Source of the DNA: Rhodococcus sp. IEGM 1379
GTDB lineage: Bacteria; Actinomycetota; Actinomycetes; Mycobacteriales; Mycobacteriaceae
DNA: 61,808 nucleotides
NCBI RefSeq assembly: GCF_030056815.1
Contig: NZ_JASHKR010000021.1
Coordinates: forward strand, 14,516-76,323
Direction of reading: 5' to 3'
The notes under the pieces are model-generated. The model had not been told where the DNA came from and did not search any database. It was given only the letters and a program-made list of their open reading frames with translations. Below are positions 26,447-55,123 of the stretch, piece after piece (positions within the stretch are counted from its first letter, which is position 1; every line of letters starts with the position of its first letter). A program made the position numbers and the translations under genes.

Positions 26447-27325
26447 TCAGACGTACAGGACGCGATGTTTGATGCTGCCCTGGATTTTTCCGACCAAATT
26501 TCCCGCGTGAACAAACCAACGGCCACGTGGCATCGGGCAGATCCGTTGGGGGACTACAGGGTTGAAGATGAGTAGCGCGAGTACGGTTGTTGCGAGCTCC
26601 CGTGGAGGCGTCCTTTTCTGGCCGTGATCACGGAAACGTGAGTACAGCTGCGCCGTCGCAATTCCGTAGGCGCGCGTTTGATTCCACGTTCCGCGATAGG
26701 TGCCGCGTAAGCGGTACGCAACCACAGCATCCGGAGCGTGCGCCAGTGTCATTCCGGCCAATTGCAGGCGCCAACTCAGGTCGATGTCCTCGCCTGAGGT
26801 GACGTAACGGAGGTCGAATCCGTCGATCGCGTCAAAAGCTGTGCGCCAGATCCCGAAGGTGCAGGTAATGCCGTAGGGAAGGAAATCCTGGCTGCCGAAC
26901 TGTGTTTCGGTGGTGAACCGGCGCCACGTGGCGACCTCGGGGGAGTTGATCGACGTAGTTTCCACGACGCCGCCAACAGCATCGGAGTTTTCGGCAGCTC
27001 GCGTGATGGCGGTCAGCCACGATGGGTGCACGCGGTCGTCCGCATCGCAGAATGCGATGAAATCCCCGCGGGATGCTGCAACTCCGATGTTGCGCGCGTA
27101 GCCGCCTCCTCGCGCATCAGCGGCATTCACGAGCTGGAGGGACAAGGCATCAGTGGAGGGGTGGTTCGCAATGAACTGTGCAAGACCGTCCGTTGAGCCG
27201 TTGTCGCTGACGATGACTTCGAACTCGCCGTCGTAATCTTGTGAGGCGAGAGCTGTCAGCTGTTCGTCGATGTGATCCATAGCGTTGTACGCCGGGATCA
27301 CCACGGACACGAGGGTGGGTTTCAC
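26447..27325 (-). CDS. Family 2 glycosyltransferase
   Basis: Protein of 292 residues with a GT-A fold: VSVVIPAYNAMDHIDEQL at the N-terminus, VIVSDNGSTD, the metal-binding FIAFCDADDR near residue 100 and TSGEDIDLSWRLQLAG as acceptor loop. GTG 27325 is chosen since it begins exactly at the conserved first strand; a longer frame would extend into the next gene's upstream region. It is isolated, convergent with eutC, so acceptor and pathway are unknown. It resembles MftF in motif layout but lacks the MftF N-terminus and hydrophobic tail. Confidence 0.85.
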   Translation of the reverse strand: MKPTLVSVVIPAYNAMDHIDEQLTALASQDYDGEFEVIVSDNGSTDGLAQFIANHPSTDALSLQLVNAADARGGGYARNIGVAASRGDFIAFCDADDRVHPSWLTAITRAAENSDAVGGVVETTSINSPEVATWRRFTTETQFGSQDFLPYGITCTFGIWRTAFDAIDGFDLRYVTSGEDIDLSWRLQLAGMTLAHAPDAVVAYRLRGTYRGTWNQTRAYGIATAQLYSRFRDHGQKRTPPRELATTVLALLIFNPVVPQRICPMPRGRWFVHAGNLVGKIQGSIKHRVLYV

Positions 27326-27530
27326 GCGCCAAAGGTACCGTATGTCCGGTAGGTCGCTCGCGTCGGTTAGTTTCCTGGTGACAGGCAGCAGCGCTACGGC
27401 CGGGCTCGTTGTGATGAGATTGGGTTGCCCGTCGGAGCAGATTGATTTTGCCCAGTGGCGCAGCGAGCTCTCGGGTGGAGTTCGCGTCGAATGCAGAGCC
27501 GCCCTGGCGGCACGTAATGAGGAGAATGCG

Positions 27531-28076
27531 ATGGCCTTTGCCGGCAATGTGGACGAGTTGGCGCTGCTTCAGTCGGTGCGGCTCAAGGGCCGGGTTGGAT
27601 CTTCCGTCCTTGCCGAGCATTTGGGAGTCAGCGCCGCGTCCGGTCAGGCCGCGTACGACGCCCTGATCGCGCAGGAGAAGGCACTCGAGAGTGAGGGCAT
27701 GATCAGCCTGACCGAGAAGGGTCTCACTGAGCTGAACGATCAACTGGACGCCGAGCGCGTCTCGATCGACGAGGATTCGATTCTCGATGTGCTCGAGGCG
27801 TTCCTGCCGCTGGACGAGGAATTCTCTGCCCTCGTTGCCCGTGCCGACGCAGACTCTCTCGCAGACCTGGACCGTCGCGCGGCCAACGTGTTCGATGATC
27901 TGTCGGCATTCGTTCCGCGCTTGTCTCGCTACCAGGACCTGTTCTCCGACGCGTTGACGAAAGTTCAAGCGGGAGAGTTGAAGTGGATGGCGGAGACGGG
28001 TATCGACTCGTACGCCACCGTCTGGGTGGAGATTCGCCAGGAGTTGTGTGAGGCTGCCGGCAAGACCCAGAACTGA
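27531..28076 (+). CDS. Unknown protein with winged-helix-like N-terminus
   Basis: I do not recognise the family. The 181-residue product begins with a segment that reads as a helix-turn-helix (LKGRVGSSVLAEHLGVSAAS), continues with LTEKGLTELNDQLDAER, typical of winged-helix wings, and ends in a helical acidic region with WVEIRQELCEAAG. ATG 27531 has TGAGGAGAA upstream; a longer in-frame ORF back to 27285 overlaps the divergent glycosyltransferase and is less likely. A strong terminator follows. It may be a transcription factor, or an accessory of an enzyme encoded elsewhere. Confidence 0.7.
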   Translation: MAFAGNVDELALLQSVRLKGRVGSSVLAEHLGVSAASGQAAYDALIAQEKALESEGMISLTEKGLTELNDQLDAERVSIDEDSILDVLEAFLPLDEEFSALVARADADSLADLDRRAANVFDDLSAFVPRLSRYQDLFSDALTKVQAGELKWMAETGIDSYATVWVEIRQELCEAAGKTQN

Positions 28077-28093
28077 CGGCAGTATCTGAAAGC

Positions 28094-28133
28094 GGCCGCT
28101 CAACTCGGTGCGAGTTGGGCGGCCTTCTTTTGT
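28094..28133 (+). terminator. Rho-independent terminator
   Basis: GGCCGCTCAACTCG, loop GTG, then CGAGTTGGGCGGCC (one G-T pair), followed by TTCTTTTGT. It ends the transcript of the preceding unknown gene. Confidence 0.9.
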
Positions 28134-28172
28134 CTGGATGCAAGGTGAAACCCGTTACCTTTGCGTATGAAT

Positions 28173-28188
28173 CGTGATGCAAGTCACG
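28173..28188. promoter_or_regulatory. CRP/GlxR-like site before the MHS transporter
   Basis: CGTGATGCAAGTCACG is a perfect palindrome (outer arms extend to ATCGTGA/TCACGAT) fitting TGTGA-N6-TCACA apart from the outermost base pair. It lies about 105 bases before the transporter start, suited to activation. A second symmetric element, ACCCACTTTCGGGGGT, follows at 28192-28207. Confidence 0.6.
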
Positions 28189-28293
28189 ATCACCCACTTT
28201 CGGGGGTGGTGCAGGGGTGAGCCGCATCACTACCTTTCCTTCTATCGACGGTGACACCCACAGGGAGCCACCACCGGACCACGGAGGAAACGA

Positions 28294-29643
28294 GTGACAA
28301 CAGTCTCTCCATCAGGGGAAACCAGTGCCGCCGGCATTGCAGCAGTCCCCGCCAACAAGACGAGCGTGCGGCGAGTTGCCATCGCCAGTTGCATCGGCAC
28401 GACTATCGAGTTCTATGACTTCTTCATCTACGGAACTGCTGCGGCACTTGTGTTTCCGACGGTGTTCTTCCCTGCGTTGGGTGCTACTGCCGGCACGGTT
28501 GCCTCGTTCGCTACCTTTGCCGTTGCGTTCATCGCACGCCCCGTCGGCGCAATGTTGTTCGGGCACTTCGGCGATCGCATCGGCCGCAAGAAAACGCTGA
28601 TTTCCACGCTGCTGCTGATGGGCATCTCCACGCTCCTCATCGGTCTGCTCCCGGGCGCCGCCACTATCGGTATTGCGGCACCGATCATCTTGGTGGTTTT
28701 GCGATTCGGGCAAGGTTTCGCGGTCGGCGGTGAGTGGGCCGGCGCGACCTTGCTGACTGCCGAATACGCTCCACCGGGTAAACGCGGCTTGTATGCCATG
28801 TTCCCGCAGTTGGGCCCGGCCATTGCGTTCATTCTCTCCAGTAGCACGTTCCTCATTACCGGCGCGGTTCTCGGCGACACCAATCAGGCGTTCCTCGACT
28901 ACGGCTGGCGTATTCCGTTCCTGTTCTCCATCGTTCTGGTCGGCATCGGGCTCTACATGCGCCTCGCTATCGAAGAAACTCCGGTGTTCAAGGCCGAGCA
29001 GGCCGATCGCGTTGCGGCACAGAAGGACGAGGCTCCTCGCACACTGCCGTTCCTGGATGCCTGGCGCTTTCAGTCCAAGGAAATCCTGCTCTCGGCAGGC
29101 GCTCTGGCTTGTCTGTTCGCCTTCTTCTACATGGGCACTGCCTTCTTGACGAGCTACGGCACCAAGACACTCGGCTTCTCACGGCCGTTCGTCTTGACGG
29201 TCGGCATAGCCTCCGCATTTGTCTTCGGCGCCGCAATCATCGTCTCGGCGCTGTATTCCGACAGGATCGGGCGTCGCAAGGTCATCATGATCTCGTGTGG
29301 CATGGCCGTCGTGTGGGCGCTGGTGCTTTTCCCTCTTCTCGACACCGGATCGCCCATGGCGTTCGTTCTCGGAATGTTCGGAACGTTGATGATCTTCGGA
29401 ATCGCCTACGGTCCCTGCGGCGCCCTGCTTCCGGAGATGTTCCAGACGCGCTACCGCTACACCGGGGCCGGCCTCGGCTACAACCTTGCGGGCGTCCTCG
29501 GCGGCGCTGTACCGCCGCTGATCGCAGCGCCGCTTGCTTCGGCATACGGGAGCATGGCTATCGGCATCATGCTGGCCGTCCTCGGTGTGTTGAGTTTCGT
29601 CTGCACCTGGGCTCTGGTGGAAACCAAGGACCACGCACTGTAG
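28294..29643 (+). CDS. MHS-family MFS transporter
   Basis: Metabolite:proton symporter of 449 residues with about twelve membrane spans. The first helix has the MHS motif ASCIGTTIEFYDFFIYGTAA, the loop after helix two has GHFGDRIGRKKTLI, and FGQGFAVGGEWAGATLLTAE is the family signature in helix four to five. Relatives import organic acids, shikimate or betaines; the substrate here cannot be told. It stands alone, with a CRP-like site upstream, which suggests carbon-source control. Confidence 0.93.
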   Translation: MTTVSPSGETSAAGIAAVPANKTSVRRVAIASCIGTTIEFYDFFIYGTAAALVFPTVFFPALGATAGTVASFATFAVAFIARPVGAMLFGHFGDRIGRKKTLISTLLLMGISTLLIGLLPGAATIGIAAPIILVVLRFGQGFAVGGEWAGATLLTAEYAPPGKRGLYAMFPQLGPAIAFILSSSTFLITGAVLGDTNQAFLDYGWRIPFLFSIVLVGIGLYMRLAIEETPVFKAEQADRVAAQKDEAPRTLPFLDAWRFQSKEILLSAGALACLFAFFYMGTAFLTSYGTKTLGFSRPFVLTVGIASAFVFGAAIIVSALYSDRIGRRKVIMISCGMAVVWALVLFPLLDTGSPMAFVLGMFGTLMIFGIAYGPCGALLPEMFQTRYRYTGAGLGYNLAGVLGGAVPPLIAAPLASAYGSMAIGIMLAVLGVLSFVCTWALVETKDHAL

Positions 29644-30245
29644 TCATGGCAAACTGCTTGGATTGTCCGTGGGTCTGTGTCACGACGAGGGTGGTGTCGG
29701 GATTGGTGACCGGTGCCCCGCGCGTTCGGACGATTCGAGGTGCTGAGTTTCGACCTTTGAACTTAGCCAGATAATAACTCGCCTCGATTCTGGTCGGTGT
29801 CCACGGGGTCGCCGTGGGCCGAGAGTTCCGGATATGTCTCGGTCGATCGGTACATTGGCCGAATTCGGACCTTTGCCACTATTCACGTCTCTCCTGTTTT
29901 GAGAAGATCGCCGTACGAAGCGTAATTGCGCTTCGTACGGCGATTTGTTCGTTCGCGGGGGCGGTGCTCGCTTGCAGCTTTCCGAAAGTGGAACCGCTCG
30001 ACCGCGCCGCGGGGGAGGCAGTAGCGTTGGAATTGACACGTGTTCACTGCGGCGGCAGTGGTGAGAGGTCGCAACAAAACTGCAGTTCGAAGCAGATATG
30101 CGCTGCGGTCAGCCGATTGGATTGGACGATCGTCCGACACGTGATTCCATTTTGAAGTAATCGACGTTCCCGTCGCCTAATCTGTCGGTTGCACATCGGC
30201 AGGATGCAGTTGTTGTGGTGGTTCCAAAAGGAATGAGGTGGCTCG
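29644..30245. other. Gene-free region before the NRPS
   Basis: About 600 bases between the MHS transporter and the NRPS gene. Short ORFs are present on both strands but none has family features or a good ribosome site. It contains a long perfect inverted repeat at 29907-29944 and TTGACA at 30033-30038 overlapping the 8-bp palindrome ACACGTGT (30036-30043), a possible -35 and operator for the NRPS; a matching -10 is not clear. GGAATGAGGTGG precedes the NRPS start. Confidence 0.6.
29907..29944. terminator. Perfect 16-bp inverted repeat, likely terminator
   Basis: ATCGCCGTACGAAGCG, loop TAATTG, then the exact complement. No long T-tract follows on either strand. It may end the transporter transcript (264 bases after its stop) or insulate the NRPS; a binding site for a dimeric regulator is an alternative. 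Confidence 0.55.
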
Positions 30246-50174
<19,929 letters not shown>

Positions 50175-50481
50175 CGAGCTGGCGCCACACGGCTCCGAGG
50201 CCGTGCGGCGCGATGTTCAGGTGGTCCCTTTCCAACCCTGGAACCAGGAGAATTTCACCCCTTTGTGGGGGTAACGAGGCAGTGGGGCAGATCACTAAAG
50301 TCTGTCCCGTTGCGGTTGGCACACTCGGTGATGGTGTCCGAACTCTGCACAGTTACAGTCACTCCACAGCGTGCACTATGTCGTAGATCACAGTGGAGCG
50401 GGTAAATTCGTCGGTGTGAGGGTCCGCCCACTGTGGACTCTTGCAGAGGTGCCTGGATGGGCGCCTGGAGAGGACACAAAT
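50175..50481. promoter_or_regulatory. Spacer between NRPS and acyl ligase genes
   Basis: About 300 bases without a gene. ACCCCTTTGTGGGGGT at 50257-50272 is symmetric and could be a weak terminator or an operator similar to those at 20403 and 28192. CTCCAC and GTGGAG form distant arms shortly before the ligase gene. GGAGAGGA precedes the ATG at 50482. The spacing suggests that the ligase has its own promoter. Confidence 0.45.
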
Positions 50482-52119
50482 ATGAGCGCGTCCCTACCCA
50501 GTTACACCTCAGGCGTCTGGGATGGCCCGATGTTGGGTGACACCATCGGGGACAATCTTGATCGCACAGTTGCTGCACACGGCGACCGTGATGCCTTGGT
50601 GGATCACGCGAGCGGGCGACGCTGGACGTATTCCGAGTTCGGGGCCGCGGTGGATGCGCTGGCGGCCGGGTTAATCGGGCGAGGCGTGCATAAGGGCGAT
50701 CGGGTGGGCATCTGGGCTCCGAACTGCCCGGAGTGGACGTTCGTGCAGTACGCCACTGCGAAGTTGGGTGTGATCCTGGTGAACATCAACCCCGCCTATC
50801 GCTCACACGAGTTGCAATACGTACTCGAGCAGGCCGCGATCTCGGTACTGGTATCTGCTCCCAGTTTCAAGACCTCCGACTACGCGGCGATGATCGACAC
50901 GGTCAGGCCGCAGTGTCCGGACTTGACGTCGGTGATCCTGCTGGGCTCGTCGGATTGGAATGACCTGCTCCAGGAAGGCGCCGCAGCGCAGGCCGTGGAC
51001 CCGGGTCGGCTCGCCTCCGCTCAGGATGCTCTCTCGGCCGACGATGCAATCAACATTCAATACACCTCGGGCACTACGGGTTTCCCCAAGGGCGCGACGC
51101 TCAGTCACCACAACATCCTTAACAACGGCTACTTCGTCGGGGAGCTGTGCCACTACACCGAGAATGATCGGGTTGCGATCCCGGTGCCGTTCTATCACTG
51201 CTTCGGGATGGTGATGGGTAACCTTGCCTGCACCAGTCACGGTGCAGCCATGGTGATTCCGAGCCCGGCCTTCGATCCGCGCGCGGCACTCGAAGCGGTA
51301 CAGGTAGAAAAGTGCACGTCGTTGTACGGGGTGCCCACCATGTTTATCGCGGAACTGGCGCTGCCGGACTTCGAGTCCTTCGACCTGTCGAGCCTGCGGA
51401 CCGGCATCATGGCCGGTTCGCCGTGCCCGGTCGAGGTCATGAAGCAGGTCATCGAACGGATGGGGATGACCGAGGTGTCGATCTGCTACGGCATGACCGA
51501 GACGTCGCCGGTGTCACTCCAGACTCGTTCCGACGACACCATCGATCAGCGCACCGCCACTGTCGGCCGGGTCGGTCCGCACCTCGAGATCAAGATCGTT
51601 GACCCGGCAACCGGATTGACGGTTCCGCGTGGCGAACCCGGTGAATTGTGCACGCGTGGATACTCGGTCATGCTCGGGTATTGGCAGAACCCCGAGAAGA
51701 CGGCCGAAGCCATTGACGCTGCGCGTTGGATGCATACCGGAGACATCGGTGTCATGGACGATGCCGGGTACGTCGCGATCACCGGACGGATCAAGGACAT
51801 GGTGATCCGCGGCGGCGAGAACGTGTACCCGCGCGAGATCGAAGAATTCCTGTACACCCATCCCGACATCCTCGACGCCCAAGTGATCGGTGTGCCCGAC
51901 GCCAAATATGGCGAAGAACTGATGGTGTGGATTCAGATGCGCGAGGGCGCCGCCGAACTCGATGCCGATTCTGTACGCGCATTCTGCACGGGGAAGTTGG
52001 CGCACTACAAAATTCCGCGTTATGTCCACGTAGTCGACGAGTTCCCGATGACTGTCACAGGAAAGGTGCGCAAGATCGCGATGCGCGAGTTGGCAATTGA
52101 ACTGATCGGGCAGGGCTGA
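50482..52119 (+). CDS. AMP-dependent acyl-CoA synthetase/ligase (FadD-type)
   Basis: ANL-superfamily ligase of 545 residues that activates a carboxylic acid, probably a medium or long fatty acid, to acyl-AMP and then acyl-CoA. The P-loop is [11 protein letters not shown] at about residue 195, the A5 motif YGMTETSP, the hinge [20 protein letters not shown], and the catalytic Lys of TGKVRK near the end. It is not an NRPS A domain. ATG 50482 has a strong ribosome site. It is followed after 3 bases by an AcoR-like regulator, so the two are co-transcribed. It could supply the acyl group for the starter C domain of the neighbouring NRPS, but many rhodococcal FadD genes are purely catabolic. Confidence 0.9.
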   Translation: MSASLPSYTSGVWDGPMLGDTIGDNLDRTVAAHGDRDALVDHASGRRWTYSEFGAAVDALAAGLIGRGVHKGDRVGIWAPNCPEWTFVQYATAKLGVILVNINPAYRSHELQYVLEQAAISVLVSAPSFKTSDYAAMIDTVRPQCPDLTSVILLGSSDWNDLLQEGAAAQAVDPGRLASAQDALSADDAINIQYTSGTTGFPKGATLSHHNILNNGYFVGELCHYTENDRVAIPVPFYHCFGMVMGNLACTSHGAAMVIPSPAFDPRAALEAVQVEKCTSLYGVPTMFIAELALPDFESFDLSSLRTGIMAGSPCPVEVMKQVIERMGMTEVSICYGMTETSPVSLQTRSDDTIDQRTATVGRVGPHLEIKIVDPATGLTVPRGEPGELCTRGYSVMLGYWQNPEKTAEAIDAARWMHTGDIGVMDDAGYVAITGRIKDMVIRGGENVYPREIEEFLYTHPDILDAQVIGVPDAKYGEELMVWIQMREGAAELDADSVRAFCTGKLAHYKIPRYVHVVDEFPMTVTGKVRKIAMRELAIELIGQG

Positions 52120-52122
52120 GTC

Positions 52123-53790
52123 ATGCCTGACATTTCAGGAGAGCGAGGTCCGGTTCGTCCCGAGATTGCGCTCTCCTGGAAGCGGTCGAGACTGAGTGGA
52201 GTGGACCCGTCCGCAGCCATTGCCGTGGATGCCGCAGACCAGGACAGCGAGAGTCGACTACTGCGAGCAGCGACCCCGGTTCTCGACGAGGTATCACTGC
52301 AGATCGCCGGTACCGGATTCTGTGTCCTGCTGGCAGATCGGGAATGCCGCGTCGTTGCTTCGGTGTACTCGAATAGTTCTGTCCAGCGGACGATCGAAGA
52401 ATTGGGTGTGGTCAACGGATCACGGTTCGGTGAGGAACATGCCGGCACCAATGCGCTCGGTACTCCGCTGGAAATGGGTCGCAGCATCGTCATCCACGGA
52501 GACGAGCACTTTCTGGATAGCCTCAAAGGATTGAGTTGCTACGGTCAGCCGATCCTGCATCCTGTCACCCGCCGGGTAGAAGGCATCCTGGATATGACGG
52601 GTGTTGTTTCCCAAGCGAATCCACTGTTCGCACCCTTTCTGGCCCGGGCGGCAGCAGACATCGAGAAGCGACTGTTGGAAGGTTCCAAGGCCTCGGAACA
52701 GCGCTTGGTCGATGCCTTTCAGCGTGTGTCCCATCAACGTCACGTCGCAGTTGCAGCAATTGGTGACGACATTCTGCTGAGTAACAGGACTGCGCTGGAC
52801 CTGCTGGAGGCGGCGGATCACGCGTCGTTGCGTTCCTTGGTTGCCGACCTGCGCCCGGATCAATCTCGATTGGTCACAGTCGAATTGGCTTCAGGTGCGC
52901 TAGCGCGTGTCCAGGCCGACAGGATTTCGGGCGCCGACGGCGGAGCGGTCTTCCTGGTGGAGCCGGTTGCGCGCGAGCGTATGCCTATCAGGCGGACGCA
53001 GAAACGGGCGCCGTCTCCCGGTGAAAGGGTGCGCCGAGATCTGTTGCGTGCGCGCGGGTCGTCTGCGGCAGTTGCGATCTCGGGCGAGGCAGGTTCCGGC
53101 CGCACATCAGCGGCTGCTGATGTGGCTGGAAATGTCGACGTGAGATGGCTCGATGCCACGAGTGCCGCAATCGAGGGTCGTGAACAATGGATCACCAATC
53201 TGGTGCAGGCTACGCGTCGGCGCACCGGCGTAGTGGTAATCGAACAGGTTCAGTTGCTGCCGGATTCGGTGGTGCCCTTGGTTGCCGACCTGATCGATTC
53301 GAGCGTCGACGGTCTTCGAATCCTGTTGACCAGTGGGCCTGCGCCTGAACTTCCACCGACAACAGCCGCGCTGATGTCACGTTGCGCATTCAGGATAGGC
53401 ATTGCGCCACTGCGTGATCGGCGCTCCGAGGTACCTGATCTCGCCCAGGCGATACTCGACGGAATCCAGCCGGATCTACGACTCACGGCCAGTGCCGTCG
53501 AAGCACTGTCGGCAGCCGATTGGCCGGGCAACCTCGCCGAGCTGCGAGTAGTGCTGACACGCGCCGTGGAGGAACGTTCGAGCAATCGCATCGACGTGGC
53601 CGATCTTCCGGAGGAATACCGCACGACGGCCAAGGTTTCGCGCTTGGCGGGCCGTGAGAAGGCGGAGCGGCAAGCGATCATCGGGGCGCTGAAAGACTGT
53701 GGAGGCAACAAGGTTCACGCATCGGCGCAACTCGGCATCAGTCGCAGCACGCTGTACACGCGAATGCGGGCGCTGGACATCACCACCTGA
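52123..53790 (+). CDS. AcoR-like GAF/Fis-type regulator, AAA+ region degenerate
   Basis: Transcription regulator of 555 residues built like bacterial enhancer-binding proteins: GAF domain (about 60-200, FGEEHAGTNALGTPLEMGRS), a central ATPase-like region, and a C-terminal Fis helix-turn-helix (GNKVHASAQLGISRSTLYTR). The central part is reduced: the P-loop reads ISGEAGSGRTSAA, the Walker B-like strand VVVIEQVQLLP, and the GAFTGA sigma-54 loop is absent; LRDRRSEVPDL remains. Actinobacteria lack sigma-54, and relatives such as MimR activate alcohol or monooxygenase genes by another route. Likely targets are its own operon or the aldehyde/alcohol dehydrogenase pair at 55628-58288. Confidence 0.88.
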   Translation: MPDISGERGPVRPEIALSWKRSRLSGVDPSAAIAVDAADQDSESRLLRAATPVLDEVSLQIAGTGFCVLLADRECRVVASVYSNSSVQRTIEELGVVNGSRFGEEHAGTNALGTPLEMGRSIVIHGDEHFLDSLKGLSCYGQPILHPVTRRVEGILDMTGVVSQANPLFAPFLARAAADIEKRLLEGSKASEQRLVDAFQRVSHQRHVAVAAIGDDILLSNRTALDLLEAADHASLRSLVADLRPDQSRLVTVELASGALARVQADRISGADGGAVFLVEPVARERMPIRRTQKRAPSPGERVRRDLLRARGSSAAVAISGEAGSGRTSAAADVAGNVDVRWLDATSAAIEGREQWITNLVQATRRRTGVVVIEQVQLLPDSVVPLVADLIDSSVDGLRILLTSGPAPELPPTTAALMSRCAFRIGIAPLRDRRSEVPDLAQAILDGIQPDLRLTASAVEALSAADWPGNLAELRVVLTRAVEERSSNRIDVADLPEEYRTTAKVSRLAGREKAERQAIIGALKDCGGNKVHASAQLGISRSTLYTRMRALDITT

Positions 53791-54236
53791 CTGCTATGCG
53801 TCGGTTCCCTTGGCAGACCAAGAGCGGCACGATGTATGGCTTTGGGGGAACACGATCGGCTCCTGTGTCGGGCTGGTACCCAGCGAATGCTCGTCGGTGC
53901 CATCACGATCGCAGGGTTCGATCACCAAGACCGGAAACGGTCACGTATGTCGATTATTGGTCGAGGCTCCCCGGGCATCATCGCAGGTCAGCTGTCATGG
54001 CAGAGACATTTCGCGAAGCGGGGTGAGTGTGGCGGTCGGCCAGTTGTGGCGGAGAGTGGCTCTCAGTCCTGATGCGGTGCGCGGTCTGACTGGTGGTGTC
54101 AACCCTGCGGTGTGGTCCCACGCGGTTGTCGGCGTGATGTGCGCGGCGGCAAAAGCGTGTTCAAGGGTAGGTCAGGTGCGGCTTGTCCACTCGATCGGCG
54201 TCGGCGTGCGCAGGTGCCGCGACCGGTCCGGTAAAC
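53791..54236. other. Region without a convincing gene
   Basis: About 450 bases after the AcoR-like gene. Several overlapping ORFs exist on the plus strand, but none shows a family motif, a sensible start or a ribosome site. It may be the remains of a lost gene. Confidence 0.5.
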
Positions 54237-54272
54237 CGCTGTGTCTCCCCATGCGAGTGGGGAGACACAGCG
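54237..54272 (-). terminator. Strong hairpin terminator of the 32-residue gene
   Basis: CGCTGTGTCTCCCCA, loop TGCGAG, then the exact 15-bp complement. It begins 12 bases beyond the stop codon of the minus-strand small gene. Confidence 0.8.
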
Positions 54273-54284
54273 ATCTGGATTCGA

Positions 54285-54383
54285 CTATTCAGGTGTTTCC
54301 GGAGTCTCCGACGAGAACCCGTCGAGGAATGCGATCAGCTTTTCGAGCATTGTTGCAATATCAAAATCTTCCAAGCTACCCAT
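54285..54383 (-). CDS. Small acidic amphipathic protein (32 residues)
   Basis: Too short for normal gene calling but well supported: ATG at 54383 (minus strand) with GAAAGGA about eight bases upstream, 32 codons, TAG, then a perfect hairpin terminator. The peptide starts MGSLEDFDIATMLEKLIAFL and ends in a tail rich in E, T and P. Leu, Ile, Met and Phe recur every three to four residues between 4 and 20, consistent with one amphipathic helix. There is no signal sequence. I do not know the family; small helical peptides such as corynebacterial PorA/PorH porins are similar in size and lack of signal, but no sequence match is claimed. Confidence 0.7.
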   Translation of the reverse strand: MGSLEDFDIATMLEKLIAFLDGFSSETPETPE

Positions 54384-55000
54384 TGTGTTCGTCCTTTCGT
54401 TGCTCTGTCGATGACGTGTAGGCCCTACGGAAACCAACATAGGGCACACAGTGCATTATTTCTCCTGACCTAGGGGGTTGATGGGGAATCGTGCCGTTTA
54501 GCAAAATCTGGGCAATTAATGAATAATTAGCATGCTCACCGGCAAAATGTTCAGAATTTTCCGGCGCTATCGAAGGGTAAATAAGTCGTGGGGCAAATCT
54601 TGAGAAATATTTTCACCATATTAATTCACTGGGGTTCTTCTGTCGTGGAGACTCCGATGCGAGGTGGTGCAGCAACAATCAATGACGCCAAAGTAGTTAG
54701 ATTTTCAATTAGTATTTCGTCGCGCGCTGTCCTGATTGTCGACTCTTCGGATATATTTTCGTTAGAGTCAGTCTGTCGAGCCACGCGGCTCCGATGCTGA
54801 TTCATATGCACACGTAGCCCGGAAATGGCCAAAGCAGATTTGAGCAACAGGACAATTTGAGGTGAGGAGGCTGTTCTTCGACTTCAAAATTGCTGGTAAT
54901 CCGCTGTTCTACCCCCTTGGTTTGGGTAGGCGGGTTGCCACTCGAGCGCGTGTCTTCTCTGGGGCATCGCGCACGTAATATCTAGCGAGGAGGGCAAAAT
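54384..55000. other. AT-rich region, no conventional gene
   Basis: Six hundred bases that include the upstream region of the 32-residue gene. From about 54480 to 54800 the sequence is visibly rich in A/T (ATTAATGAATAATTAGCATG, AATATTTTCACCATATTAAT), unlike the rest of the window. A possible minus-strand ORF at 54626-54847 has only a TTG start and no ribosome site. It may be a promoter-rich or horizontally acquired scrap. Confidence 0.5.
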
Positions 55001-55123
55001 GTGAGGCAGAGGCAGCAGAGTGCCGTTTTTATGTGCGGAGAAAACGACGTCTATCTCCGTACGTCTGGAGAAAGCTCGGGAAAATCCCTCATTCGCTCAC
55101 TGAATATTTCGAGCGAATTTTAA
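55001..55123 (+). CDS. Candidate 40-residue protein
   Basis: GTG at 55001 is preceded by GCGAGGAGGGCAAAAT, an excellent ribosome site with normal spacing, and the frame runs 40 codons to TAA. The product starts MRQRQQSAVFMCGENDVYL and ends RSLNISSEF; no family is recognised. TAATAT at 54976-54981 could be a -10. No terminator is seen after it. Existence is uncertain. Confidence 0.4.
   Translation: MRQRQQSAVFMCGENDVYLRTSGESSGKSLIRSLNISSEF

Noticed and set aside
29814..30155. 113-residue ORF before the NRPS
   Set aside because: It reads through the perfect inverted repeat and has no family resemblance or ribosome site.
52123..53790. Sigma-54-dependent activation
   Set aside because: GAFTGA is absent and actinobacteria lack sigma-54.
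53699..54421. Plus-strand ORF of 240 residues after the AcoR-like gene
   Set aside because: It overlaps the regulator end and the well-supported minus-strand small gene; composition and start are unconvincing.
54626..54847. Minus-strand ORF of 73 residues in the AT-rich island
   Set aside because: Only a TTG start, no ribosome site, no recognisable features.
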